NCBI GenBank assembly: GCA_963971535.1
Contig: OZ020599.1
Span: 93,321,765 to 93,385,764, forward strand
DNA: 64,000 bases
Direction: 5' to 3'
Source: Notolepis coatsorum
Lineage: Eukaryota > Chordata > Actinopteri > Aulopiformes > Paralepididae
Shown here: piece by piece, positions 22,625-32,233 of the stretch
Layout of the letters: the number at the start of each line of letters is the position of its first letter
How positions within the stretch are numbered: the stretch's first letter is position 1
Position numbers and translations under genes: made by a program
Notes under the pieces: generated by a model
What the model saw: the letters and a program-made list of their open reading frames with translations, nothing else
What the model was told of the DNA's origin: nothing
Database searches by the model: none

Positions 22625-24466
22625 ATGATGAACACTCCACGAAACGATCCTCCTAACCAACGCCCGCAGCGCGAACGACGGCTCCCTCAGTACTTAGAGG
22701 CTTACGCTGTCAGTCAACAACCTAGTCTTCTACTAACAGTAAACGCGGTAAAACTAGAAAGTAAAAGTATGTCTAACCCCAACGCCCAGACTACCCCGAC
22801 CATAGAGGCCCCTACGGGCTCTAATGTAGCTGACCAAGTTCACGGTGGGGACCAGTGGGAACCAGACATGACTTCACACCCCGCCAGTACTGAAGAAGTA
22901 GTCCCCGATGAGTCCCGGGAGGAATACAACGCTACCGAGAGAGAACTCGGCACGGAAGAAGACGGGGAGAGCACCGTGGAGATAGAGCTCCAAGGCTCCG
23001 CAAGGAGTACCCCGAGGGAAGGCTCCCCTATACAACCGCCTTCTCCCAGCGAGGCAGAGAGGACCCTACAGCAGGCCTTCCTCATCAGCCTGAACGCCGC
23101 TGCTGAACGCGACCGACTGCAGATCCAGCAGCGAAGCGAACACGAGCAGATACGTCTAGAAATAAGACGCATTCAGATGGAAGAGAATGTGGCCCGAGAA
23201 CGAGCCGGTGCTCAACGGGACGCAGCGCGCAACAGACAGCAGTCGCAACTAATAGAACAGCTGATCAGACGGACAACACCCTCTCCCTCCGCCAGAGGCT
23301 CCAGGAACTCGTCTAGACACACCTCCAGGGCGGCATCCCCTAGCCGAGTAAACAACCCTGAACTTGACCAACAGACGAGGTCTATACCCCCCACAGACCA
23401 CCTCCCCCCACCGGTCCAAGCGAGACCTAGCAACCGGGAAGGAGCAGCATATCCTGTGGAGAGGCTAAACCAGAGACTACAAGCACTGGATGACCTAACT
23501 GAAGACGAAGAGGAAGAGGAGGAGAACCACGCCCGAAGACAGCACAGTACTCTACCGGACCAGGAGGTCCGGTACAGCCCAGGCTATACTCCCGCGGAGC
23601 TGCGCTACAGACCCCCGACTCTATACACGGGTGAGCACGACGCACGACCCGCACCGAGGAACAGCACCTGGACAAGCGGGCCATGGTACACTGCCGGTAC
23701 CAGCCCATACCAAGGAGCGGGAGGAGACTCGCCTAGGAGGCCTCTCCCCCAACGCTCGCCGATGTATCCACAGTCAGCGTCATACATTGGCACGCCTATG
23801 GTACCCGACTTCACCCAAGAGAACCGGGCCCAGTATACAGAACTCCGCATGTGTCTGGAGACCATGTTGGTGGATGTATTGGATGAACGCCACAAATACG
23901 CCATCCTACTGAAGCACTTAAAGGTACCCCGCGCACATAATATAGCGCTCGCCTACGCGACTTCCACCACCCCATACACAGCAGCGCTGGTAGCATTGGA
24001 CCAGAGGTATGGGCGCATATGGGATTACGTGATCCAGGAGATCCGACACATCGACCGCTTACCCCCAGCAATAGACAATCGAGCACTGGACGACCTGTCC
24101 ATCAGAGTGCAGTCCCTGGTAGGGATGTTGGGAGCGCAAAGAGAGAAGGGGAGGCATGAACTTTACGCCAACTCAAATGTGGAAAGGATCCTGGAGAAGC
24201 TGCCGCCCGCTCGTCAGGAGCGCTTTAGGCGGCAGAGGGACCACAGAGACCCGAATGGCCCCGAACCGAACCTCCTCGATCTAGCAGACTTCCTGGCGAG
24301 AGAAGTCAGCAGCCTACGGCTAGATACATTCGGACGGAGCACCCCTGGCTCCAGAGAAGGAACCAGACGACTAAATGATGGAAGAAGATCGGTGACTGTG
24401 ATGCACCAATCGGAGTCAGTACCGAGCAGCAGGAGCCACAGTACCCCCTCCAGAAGTGGAAGATAG
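22625..24466 (+). CDS. BEL gag-like polyprotein
   Basis: The frame opens after the 5' LTR. The first ATG pair is at 22625/22628 (MMNTPRNDPPNQRPQRERRL). The roughly 613-residue product is hydrophilic, with a Q/E/R-rich coiled segment (residues about 155-230) and an acidic patch EDEEEEEENH. A helical C-terminal half (PDFTQENRAQYTELRMCLET onward) resembles Pao-type capsid regions. It would form the particle shell that packages element RNA. It ends at TAG 24464-24466, just before the zinc knuckles, which lie in the pol frame. Confidence 0.8.
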   Translation: MMNTPRNDPPNQRPQRERRLPQYLEAYAVSQQPSLLLTVNAVKLESKSMSNPNAQTTPTIEAPTGSNVADQVHGGDQWEPDMTSHPASTEEVVPDESREEYNATERELGTEEDGESTVEIELQGSARSTPREGSPIQPPSPSEAERTLQQAFLISLNAAAERDRLQIQQRSEHEQIRLEIRRIQMEENVARERAGAQRDAARNRQQSQLIEQLIRRTTPSPSARGSRNSSRHTSRAASPSRVNNPELDQQTRSIPPTDHLPPPVQARPSNREGAAYPVERLNQRLQALDDLTEDEEEEEENHARRQHSTLPDQEVRYSPGYTPAELRYRPPTLYTGEHDARPAPRNSTWTSGPWYTAGTSPYQGAGGDSPRRPLPQRSPMYPQSASYIGTPMVPDFTQENRAQYTELRMCLETMLVDVLDERHKYAILLKHLKVPRAHNIALAYATSTTPYTAALVALDQRYGRIWDYVIQEIRHIDRLPPAIDNRALDDLSIRVQSLVGMLGAQREKGRHELYANSNVERILEKLPPARQERFRRQRDHRDPNGPEPNLLDLADFLAREVSSLRLDTFGRSTPGSREGTRRLNDGRRSVTVMHQSESVPSSRSHSTPSRSGR

Positions 24467-27400
24467 TGTGCCCCTACTGTGAGAAAGAACACTGGCTAGC
24501 GCAATGTGACTCCTTCCCCAAGCTGAACGCGGAGGAAGCAGGTCAATGGATAAAGTCCAACAAGCGCTGTTTTCGCTGTGCGCGCTCACACATGGCAGCC
24601 GAATGCCGCTTAAAGAAAAGGTGCACCAAGTGCGATGGAGCCCATCTGGACATACTTCACGACAGTAACAGACGGCGCCCTTCACCTGCACCATCCAGCC
24701 GCAAAGCGAGCGTCATGTACATCGATCCCGCCAGCAGCAGTGGAGCCCGAGTACTCCTAAAAGTAGTGCGTGTGACACTAAGCTACCAGAATAAAATCCT
24801 GGACACTTACGCCGTCCTCGATGACGGGTCAGAGAAGACCCTGCTGCTCGCCTCCGCTGCGGCCCAGCTAGGGCTGCGGGGAAGCGAAACCCAAATGACA
24901 ATTCGGACAATAAGACGAGATTTGAAGACGATAAAGGGCGAGAATGTCTCATTCTCTATCGCAGCAAGCGGCCAGCCTGAGCGACGGTACCAGATTGCAG
25001 ACGCTTTCACCAGCCAAGAAATAGGACTGTCGCGGTACACATACCCCGTCGCCAAGCTGATGGAGAAATATGCACATCTGCGCAAGTTACCGATCCCGCT
25101 CATAGACAATGCTATGCCGACCCTGTTGATAGGCTCCGACCATGCAGACCTCATTGTCCCGATAGACCGGGTTCATACCGGACCCCGAGGCTGCCCTGCA
25201 GCAGTCGAGACCCGTTTGGGATGGACTCTCCAAGGCCCGCTCGCAAAATCTCTCAACCGAAGTACAGCCACTAGATGTCTCCACTCCCGAGTCACAGAGG
25301 GAGAAACCGCACTCCTGCAACACGTAGAGCGGCTATGGACCTTAGAACAAATGCCCTTTAAGAACGGAAAGAAAGACATTCGCTCTAAAGATGACATTTA
25401 CGCCATTCACCTCCTCGAGACAGGGACCAAGAGAGTCCCGGTCAACGGCGTGTTGAGATACGCCACGCCACTCCTGCGGCGAGAAGGAATGCCTACTTTC
25501 CACGCCAAGACAGACGCCACAGAACGGTACCTGCTGAACACGGAGCGGCGCTTAGCCAAGAACCCCGCCCAAGAGAGTGTATACCGCGCTGAGATTGAGA
25601 AGCTCATCACAGTGGGACACGTCACAAAGATGGACATTAAAGAGGCTGACCAGACCACTGAATCGTGGTACGTGGCCCACCACAAGGTCCATCACAACGG
25701 TAAAGACCGCATAGTATTTAACTGCAGCTACCAGATCGGATCCCAAAATCTGAATAAAGAGTTACTGCCCGGTCCCACACTCGGCCCCTCCCTACTCGGC
25801 GTTCTACTCCGCTTCCGCCAGGAAAAGGTGGCCATCAGCGGGGACATTAAAGGAATGTTCCTGCAGGTGAGATTAGTAGAGGCGGACAAGCCCCTGTTAC
25901 GGTTCCTATGGAGAGAGAAGCCAGGAGATGAGCACCCAGCCATCTACCAATGGGAAGTCCTCCCCTTCGGAACGACGTGCAGCCCCTGCTGCGCGACATT
26001 TGCACTACAGAAACATGTAGCAGAGGACCCAGCAGCGGACGAAGAGGTCCGACACAGCGTAAAGAACAGCTTCTACGTAGACAACTGTCTACAAAGCCTT
26101 TCAACCCAGGAAGAAGCCGAGGCTCTCCTGATTAAACTCCGCGCCTCATTGATCAAAGGCGGCTTTGATCTCAGGCAGTGGGCCAGCAGCGATCCGCAAG
26201 TACTGCGCAGCCTCTCCTCCGAGGACAAGGCAGCCAGCAGCGAGACCTGGATGGCTACAATCCCGGGAGAAGCCCAGGAGATGACCCTGGGATTGGTGTG
26301 GCGATTCAAAACAGATTCGCTTCACTACAGACACAAGCCCCTGACTACGGAGCAGGGAAGGCCGGCGGCGGCGCCGACCACCAGACGGAGTGTGTACACA
26401 ACACTCGCCCGACAATATGACCCGCTAGGATGTATTCTACCGTACACCACCAGGGCAAAAATGATTGTACGAGCATTGTGGGACAAGGACCAGGGCTGGG
26501 ACGACCCCATTCCCGCACACCTTGCATCCACCTGGAGAGAGTGGGAGATGGAGCTCCACTCACTCCCAGGCGTTAATATGCGCCGAAGCTACTTCCCACC
26601 CACGGTGAGGCCAGAGACATGTAAAATGGACTTACACGTCTTCAGTGACGCCTCAGAGGTCGCATACGGATCAGTAGCCTACTTGCGGGCCCAAGACCAG
26701 GGGGGAGAGATCTACACAGCATTTGTCCTCGCCCGCTCGAGAATAACCCCACGCAAGCAACAATCTATCCCACGTCTAGAGCTCTGCGCAGCCCTAGCTG
26801 GAGCGCACCTAGCCACGCTCATCCAACGTGAGCTCACCATACCGGTGTCTAGAACAATCCTGTGGTCAGATTCCACGACGGTACTCGCCTGGATCAAATC
26901 GGACTCATGCAAGTACAAAGTCTTCGTGGGAGTCAGAGTCACCGAGATTCAAGACTTAACCGAAGAGTTAACCGGAGAAACAGAGTGGCGCTACGTTGAT
27001 ACAAAACAGAACCCAGCTGACGTCATCACCCGGGGGATGCCCCTGGATGACCTCACCCGTCGCAATGTCTACAGTGACGGCCCCGCATTCCTAAGACTCC
27101 CGGAAGGACAGTGGCCCATGCCTATCCCGAGGGAAGCAAGTCCAGAGGAGGTGGAAATTAAGAAGTCTGTGTTCTGTGGATTGAGCACCGTAGCCTCCAC
27201 CGACCCTAACATAGACGATTGCACGTCCATAGAGAGTGCACAACAAAGAACATTCCTGCGGTACCACCCGGAGTGCAAGTCCCCCGCTGATATGTCAGCA
27301 GCTAACTACGAGGAAGCAGAATTGCTTCTACTGCAGCGAGCCCAGAGAGACTCGTTCCTTATGGCCTTCCGTAGATTCACATCACGGAAAGGAAGACCGT

Positions 27401-28137
27401 CTACCCTATTGTCCGATCATGGGACAAACTTCAAAGGCGGCGAAAGAGAGCTGAGAGAGAGCTTCCAAGCTATGGGCCCAGAACTTAAGACCCACCTCGC
27501 TCCAGCACAGGTTGATTTCCAATTCAACCCCCCAAACGCACCCCACTTCGGTGGCACTTGGGAACGAGAAGTGCGCTCCATAAAGACAGCCCTGTACGCA
27601 GTACTTGGGGCCCAGACTGTGGCGGAAGAAGTCCTAATGACAGTCCTCACGGAGATTGAGGGAGTACTTAACTCGAAGCCCCTCGGATATGTCTCCAGTG
27701 ATGTGGCGGATATCGACCCAGTTACCCCCAACACACTCCTGATGGGGCGGCTAGATCCTGCATTACCACAGACAATGTACCGGCCTGAAGAAGCGAACGG
27801 CCGACGAATGTGGAGGTACAGCCAAGTATTAGCCGACAAGTTTTGGAACAGTTTCCTACTGCACTACCTACCGTCTCTACAGACCCGCCAGAAGTGGGTA
27901 AAGGAGAGAGACAATTTGACAGAAGGAACAGTCGTCATGATTATTGATCAATCACTGCCCAGAGCTATGTGGCCGGCCGGCCGCGTAAGCAAAGTGATCA
28001 CCGGTGCCGACGGCAAGGTCCGAGCAGCTGAAGTGCTCGTCCAGGGTCGCACTTACACCCGTCCCGTGGCAAGGCTCATAGAACTGCCTCGACTCCCAGA
28101 CACAATCGATGATGACCATGACCCTACAACCCTATGA
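24466..28137 (+). CDS. BEL pol: zinc knuckles, protease, RT, RNase H, truncated integrase
   Basis: About 1223 codons are open. CPYCEKEHWLAQC and two further C/H clusters lie at residues 2-65. The aspartic protease has DDGSEKTLLL near 119-128. RT has FNCSYQ, GDIKGMF and LPFG, with catalytic YVDN near 536 (YVDD in most relatives). RNase H has FSDASEVAYG near 725. Integrase keeps SDHGTNFKGG near 982 and FNPPNAPHFGGTWERE near 1022. The zinc-binding HHCC domain and the first catalytic aspartate expected between RNase H and residue 965 are absent. The sequence jumps at RDSFLMAFRRF (about 27350) without losing frame. The frame is -1 relative to gag and is open from 24379, overlapping gag by 88 nt. 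Confidence 0.88.
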   Translation: MCPYCEKEHWLAQCDSFPKLNAEEAGQWIKSNKRCFRCARSHMAAECRLKKRCTKCDGAHLDILHDSNRRRPSPAPSSRKASVMYIDPASSSGARVLLKVVRVTLSYQNKILDTYAVLDDGSEKTLLLASAAAQLGLRGSETQMTIRTIRRDLKTIKGENVSFSIAASGQPERRYQIADAFTSQEIGLSRYTYPVAKLMEKYAHLRKLPIPLIDNAMPTLLIGSDHADLIVPIDRVHTGPRGCPAAVETRLGWTLQGPLAKSLNRSTATRCLHSRVTEGETALLQHVERLWTLEQMPFKNGKKDIRSKDDIYAIHLLETGTKRVPVNGVLRYATPLLRREGMPTFHAKTDATERYLLNTERRLAKNPAQESVYRAEIEKLITVGHVTKMDIKEADQTTESWYVAHHKVHHNGKDRIVFNCSYQIGSQNLNKELLPGPTLGPSLLGVLLRFRQEKVAISGDIKGMFLQVRLVEADKPLLRFLWREKPGDEHPAIYQWEVLPFGTTCSPCCATFALQKHVAEDPAADEEVRHSVKNSFYVDNCLQSLSTQEEAEALLIKLRASLIKGGFDLRQWASSDPQVLRSLSSEDKAASSETWMATIPGEAQEMTLGLVWRFKTDSLHYRHKPLTTEQGRPAAAPTTRRSVYTTLARQYDPLGCILPYTTRAKMIVRALWDKDQGWDDPIPAHLASTWREWEMELHSLPGVNMRRSYFPPTVRPETCKMDLHVFSDASEVAYGSVAYLRAQDQGGEIYTAFVLARSRITPRKQQSIPRLELCAALAGAHLATLIQRELTIPVSRTILWSDSTTVLAWIKSDSCKYKVFVGVRVTEIQDLTEELTGETEWRYVDTKQNPADVITRGMPLDDLTRRNVYSDGPAFLRLPEGQWPMPIPREASPEEVEIKKSVFCGLSTVASTDPNIDDCTSIESAQQRTFLRYHPECKSPADMSAANYEEAELLLLQRAQRDSFLMAFRRFTSRKGRPSTLLSDHGTNFKGGERELRESFQAMGPELKTHLAPAQVDFQFNPPNAPHFGGTWEREVRSIKTALYAVLGAQTVAEEVLMTVLTEIEGVLNSKPLGYVSSDVADIDPVTPNTLLMGRLDPALPQTMYRPEEANGRRMWRYSQVLADKFWNSFLLHYLPSLQTRQKWVKERDNLTEGTVVMIIDQSLPRAMWPAGRVSKVITGADGKVRAAEVLVQGRTYTRPVARLIELPRLPDTIDDDHDPTTL

Positions 28138-28246
28138 CTTTGTGAAGTTGACTGACCCCTACAGCAAACCCTTATGTGTAAATAGACAACGCGATTAATC
28201 TGTCTCTGTTTAACTGATTAGGTCTGGGACCTATTCAGGGGGTGGC

Positions 28247-29681
28247 TGTTGTGAAGGGCCAGATTAAACCGAATATATATATATATTTATTTATATATAT
28301 ATATTTAATTGTATTTGTATATTCTCTAATATTCCCTGATATCCCTTGTATATTCCTTGTACAATATGCATTGAATATCCATTCTAGCCTACTGAACATC
28401 CCATAATAGTCTCCATTCTACTATTGGTCGAGACCTTGGTGCCAGGCTGCCATACCCCTCAGACCCAGTTCAAACGTACCGCTCGACATGTACGAACAAG
28501 TCCTAGTTCCGCGTAGGAATTTGGCTACCGCACCACTAATGGGACTATTTGTTCATAGTGCGTATATATACTGCGCTACTAAAGTAGGACTTTCTTTTCA
28601 GTCCAGTTTCTTACCCTCCAATAGAGTCACAGACGTAAAGCCTCCCCGCGACGCCACGTGTGGGAGTAAGGCCAAGTTCGCCTACCATCGGTATTGAGAC
28701 ATCGTGTATATTAATATTTGAATAGTCATATTTGGCACTATATCGTCGAGTTGGACGTAGTCTATTAAGCTAATAATAGTCTGTTAATATATAGTGCTTC
28801 GTGCGGTGAGAATACTACCGTAGTCAGTACCCCATCGTTTCGGGCAGAGAACTGGCTGCTTACCCAGGGTGGTTGACCCTATGTGAAGCTGCACCCGAGG
28901 AGCCCCAGAGCCGACGAGCGAGTGGACCTGTATACCGGATTATTCTACCGACGACAGCCCGCCTTCCCAGGCACGGATTATGCTTTGGATACTTTGATTA
29001 TTCCATGGATAAAGACCCCCGACACTGCCGTGTGTTGGAAACCCCCCCCCTGGAGAGGACGCAAGGTGAGGAGACGCTCTGCAAGACGAGGTCGCTTCAC
29101 GTCTCTCCCCCGTGGACCGGAGAGAGCCGGCCCACAAAGAGTCCACCTGCTTTCATCTGTGGTCCAAGGATCGCCGGCGCATTGAACGGCACTACAGTGG
29201 GTTCACCTGGGATACCCTTGGCCGGACGAGGCAGCCGGATTCTACCCCCCCCCCCCTCCTACTCCTGTCGGCTTACAAGCGACCGGATTAACCCCCTCTA
29301 GTGTATCTAGTATAATCATTAAAGTATCATTGCTGTTATTCCTTAACTATTCCAGGTCGTATATTTACCACCTGCGCCTTCAGAGATTGGACATTCTCTA
29401 TTGATATACCGACGAATACTCCTTGCCATAAAAGTGCATACTATTTCAATTCATAAATGTAATTAAGTGATTAAGTGCTTATTCTACACACCATCGCTGT
29501 GTAGAAAATAAAGACCTGTTTCTAATTCGTACATTTGTGTTGGATCCGTTTCATCTACGTGAGAGTGTTCATGATAATATATTTATGCCGTGTACTGGGT
29601 GGCCGAATATTAAGTACAAAGGTAGTGGTAGTAAGTATCATATCTAGTAATACAGTCAGGGAATTGTACCCCTCAGTTACA
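28247..29681 (+). repeat. BEL 3' LTR
   Basis: It is nearly identical to the 5' LTR. It is preceded by a purine-rich stretch 'attcagggggtgg' that may be the polypurine tract. It ends '...cctcagttaca', followed by the AGTGT duplication. Confidence 0.95.
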
Positions 29682-29686
29682 AGTGT

Positions 29687-31106
29687 AAACAAATAGGTCA
29701 ATATAATTTACTATAACTAACTGAAATATATATTCACAGTATTCACAGTGTCACATAAGGTGCAGTATGCATAAGGTAGTGTTATAATTTACTATCTAAC
29801 TAACTGAAATATACATTATTCACAGTATCACAGTATCCACAGAAGGTGCAGTATGCCTAAGGTAGTGTTATTGTCCTTGGGTTCCTATTAGTTCTAGGTC
29901 GATGTCTGGCAGCAGTCCCTGCCCACTGTTGTGGAGCCTGTCTGGCCGCTGGTATGAAGGACTGTCTGAGGCGGTTAGTTGAGTGTCGGGGGGTATGAGT
30001 CTGTGGCTGAACGTGCTTCTCATCTTGACTAGCTCGTCGTAGAGAGGGTGGGAGGGGTTCTCCAGGATGGCAGCCAGCTTCCTTCTCATCCCCCTCTAGT
30101 CTAGGTAGCTCGACTCCCACCACGGAGCTAGCCTTCCTCACCAGCTTGTTGAGCTTGTTGGTGTCCCTTGAGTTGATGTAGCCTCCCCAGCATGCCACAG
30201 CATAGAAGAGGACGCTGGCCACTACAGACTGGTAAAATGACTGCAGCAGTCTATTGCACACGTTGAAGGACCTGAGTCTCCTCAGGAAGAACAGCCTGCT
30301 CTGTCCCTTCCTGTAGAGGGCCTCTGTGTTATCCGACCAGTCCAGTTTATTGTTCAGGTGTACCCCAATGAGTCCACCACCTCCACCTCCTCCCCTCGGA
30401 TGGTGATGGGAATCGGGGGGGGGCCTCTTCTTGCCCCTCCGGAAGTCCACCACCAGCTCCTTGGTCTTACTGGTGTTGAGTTGGAGGTGGTTGCTGTCGC
30501 TCCACCCCACAAAGCTCTCCACCAGGGCTCTGTACTCCTCCTCATCATCGTCGGTGATGTAGCTTACGATGGAGGAGTCGTCGGAGAACTTCTGCAGGTG
30601 GCACCCGCTTGAGTTGCGGCAGAAGTCTGAGGTATAGAGGGTGAAGAGGAAGGGTGACAGCACAGTTCCTTGGGGGGCACCGGTGTTGCTCACCAGTACG
30701 TCAGACTGACTGTCCTTTAGTCTGACGTACTGCGGTCTCTCAGTGAGGTAGTCCTTGATCCAGGCCACCAAGCCGTGCTCCAGCTGTATCGCAGAGAGCT
30801 TCTCCGCTAGCAGTGACGGCTGGATGGTGTTGAAGGCGCTGGAGAAATCAAAGAACATAATCCTCACTGAGCTGCGCGGCTTCTCCAGGTGCGTGTACGC
30901 TCTGTGGAGCATATAGATGATGGCGTCCTCCACCCCGATGTTTGCCTGGTATGCAAACTGCAGGGAGTCGATGGAGTCACACACCAGGGGCTTGAGGTGT
31001 TGCAGGACCAGTCTCTCAAACGTCTTCATGACGTGTGACGTCAGAGCGACTGGCCTGTAGTCGTTGAGGGTGCTGGGTCGTCCCTTCTTAATAATGATGA
31101 TGTCAC
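29687..31106 (-). mobile_element. Rex1-like LINE (right part), 5' truncated
   Basis: The minus-strand body contains the RT-ORF remnant and a 3' UTR with two repeated 'tgtgaatatatatttcagtt'-type segments. The 5' end falls at about 31088-31106, where the Tx1/L1 element inserted. It starts within the RT (no endonuclease). The 3' terminus is at 20998-21125, beyond the BEL insertion. Confidence 0.8.
29857..31100 (-). pseudogene. Rex1/CR1-like reverse transcriptase, truncated and frameshifted
   Basis: Minus-strand frame: KKGRPSTLNDYRPVALTSHV, FDFSSAFNTIQP (motif A), TGAPQGTVLSPFLFTLYTSD, and a degenerate motif C at KFSDDSSIV (FSDD in place of FADD/YADD). LQLNTSKTKELVVDF follows. The N-terminal endonuclease and palm start are missing. 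Near 30090 the frame shifts: the true C-terminus (RRKLAAILENPSHPLYDELV and onward) is in another frame at 29868-30089. Motif style fits fish Rex1-type LINEs. Confidence 0.85.
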
Positions 31107-31279
31107 GGAGGCGGAGCTGAGCGATCATGGAGTAGACGTGTTTTCACATGAGCTCCCTTCTACCGTGCTGAATATACGTTTCTCCCCATTAGTCTTTATT
31201 TTATTTTTATTTGTTTTTTATCTGTTTGCTAGGTCGTCGTGTTTAGTATACATTCATCAACTTTTTTCGACTTTCTACG

Positions 31280-32233
31280 ATGGCGGGGGTGGAAACCAGA
31301 GCCATGAAAGAGTTAGGCACGACACCGACACCGCCGAGCATGGCCGTACCGTCTCCCGCTGTCGGGGAGTTAAGCGAAGCTGTGCTCTTGGTCATGACCA
31401 AGCTACACGCAGAATCTGAGACACGCATCGCTGAAGCACAGAAGAAAGTACACGCAGACTCTGAGGCACGCATCGCTGAAGCACAGAAGCAAGTGCTGGC
31501 GGATTTCTGTATCAGCCTCCGTCGTGAGATATCAGAAGAAATACGGCTGGCGGTAGTCCCGCTGACAGAAAAGATGGAGACGATTCACGCTGCCTCATCG
31601 GCTAATGCTAACGAACTAGCCATGCTAACGACGGAGGTATCATCACAATGTGAGAAGATGGCGGGTCTTGAATCCGCCCTGCTGGCTAGGCAGGCTGAAG
31701 TCAACAAACTACAGTCGGCGATGGAGGAGATGCAGTCCCGGGATAGACGCCACAACGTCAGGATTGTTGGAGTACCGGAGACCAGCGGTGAAGGCCGTCT
31801 CTCTGAGACCATGCCCGAACTGCTGCAGAAGATACTAGGGACGGACGTCCTCCCCTCGCCTCCTATCTGTGAGTCGGCTTACAGAGCGGGCAGGTTTTCT
31901 CCCGGCGTGAACAAAGAACCGAGGCCCATCATAGTCAAGCTGAACAGACTCCAACAGAGAGAAATCATCATGCGGTCGGCTCGTACCAGAAGGGGTACTC
32001 TGAGGTTTGGCGATCACAAAGTGGCCATTTTCGAGGACTTTACACCGGAGGTTCAAGCTCAGAGAGCCGAGTACAAGGTGGTCCTGACTAAGCTATGGAG
32101 ACTAGGCCTGAGGCCCACGTTATTCGCTCCCGCGAAACTATCTGTGTTGGAGAAGGTCGGTGGTCAGCGTTTGTTTTGGTCGTTGGCTAAAGCGAAGGAA
32201 TATCTCGCGAAGACACCCGAGTCTGTTGCTTGA
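31280..32233 (+). CDS. LINE ORF1 protein (L1-type), copy 2
   Basis: 317 residues from the first ATG after the 5' UTR. The N-terminal tail of about 40 residues is followed by A/E/K/R heptads with a short internal duplication (SETRIAEAQKK and SEARIAEAQKQ, residues 46-75). An RRM-like block with RRHNVRIVGVPE follows, then a C-terminal domain with PRPIIVKLNR. By analogy with L1 ORF1p it should trimerise, coat element RNA and act as a nucleic-acid chaperone. It is almost identical to the copy at 1390-2343. Confidence 0.88.
   Translation: MAGVETRAMKELGTTPTPPSMAVPSPAVGELSEAVLLVMTKLHAESETRIAEAQKKVHADSEARIAEAQKQVLADFCISLRREISEEIRLAVVPLTEKMETIHAASSANANELAMLTTEVSSQCEKMAGLESALLARQAEVNKLQSAMEEMQSRDRRHNVRIVGVPETSGEGRLSETMPELLQKILGTDVLPSPPICESAYRAGRFSPGVNKEPRPIIVKLNRLQQREIIMRSARTRRGTLRFGDHKVAIFEDFTPEVQAQRAEYKVVLTKLWRLGLRPTLFAPAKLSVLEKVGGQRLFWSLAKAKEYLAKTPESVA

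Larger units (their letters stand above)
21126..29681 (+). mobile_element. BEL/Pao LTR retrotransposon, near complete
   Basis: Two LTRs (21126-22556 and 28247-29681, about 1.43 kb) differ only by a short AT-repeat length change and a few substitutions. They start TGTTGTGAAG, and the 3' copy ends TTACA. A 5-bp target duplication AGTGT flanks the element (21121-21125, 29682-29686). A primer-binding-site-like 'ttggtccttcgagccgg' follows the 5' LTR. Between the LTRs are gag and pol frames. Domain order (zinc knuckles, protease, RT, RNase H, integrase) and motif style are BEL/Pao. The near-identical LTRs indicate recent insertion; the integrase is internally deleted. Confidence 0.93.
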
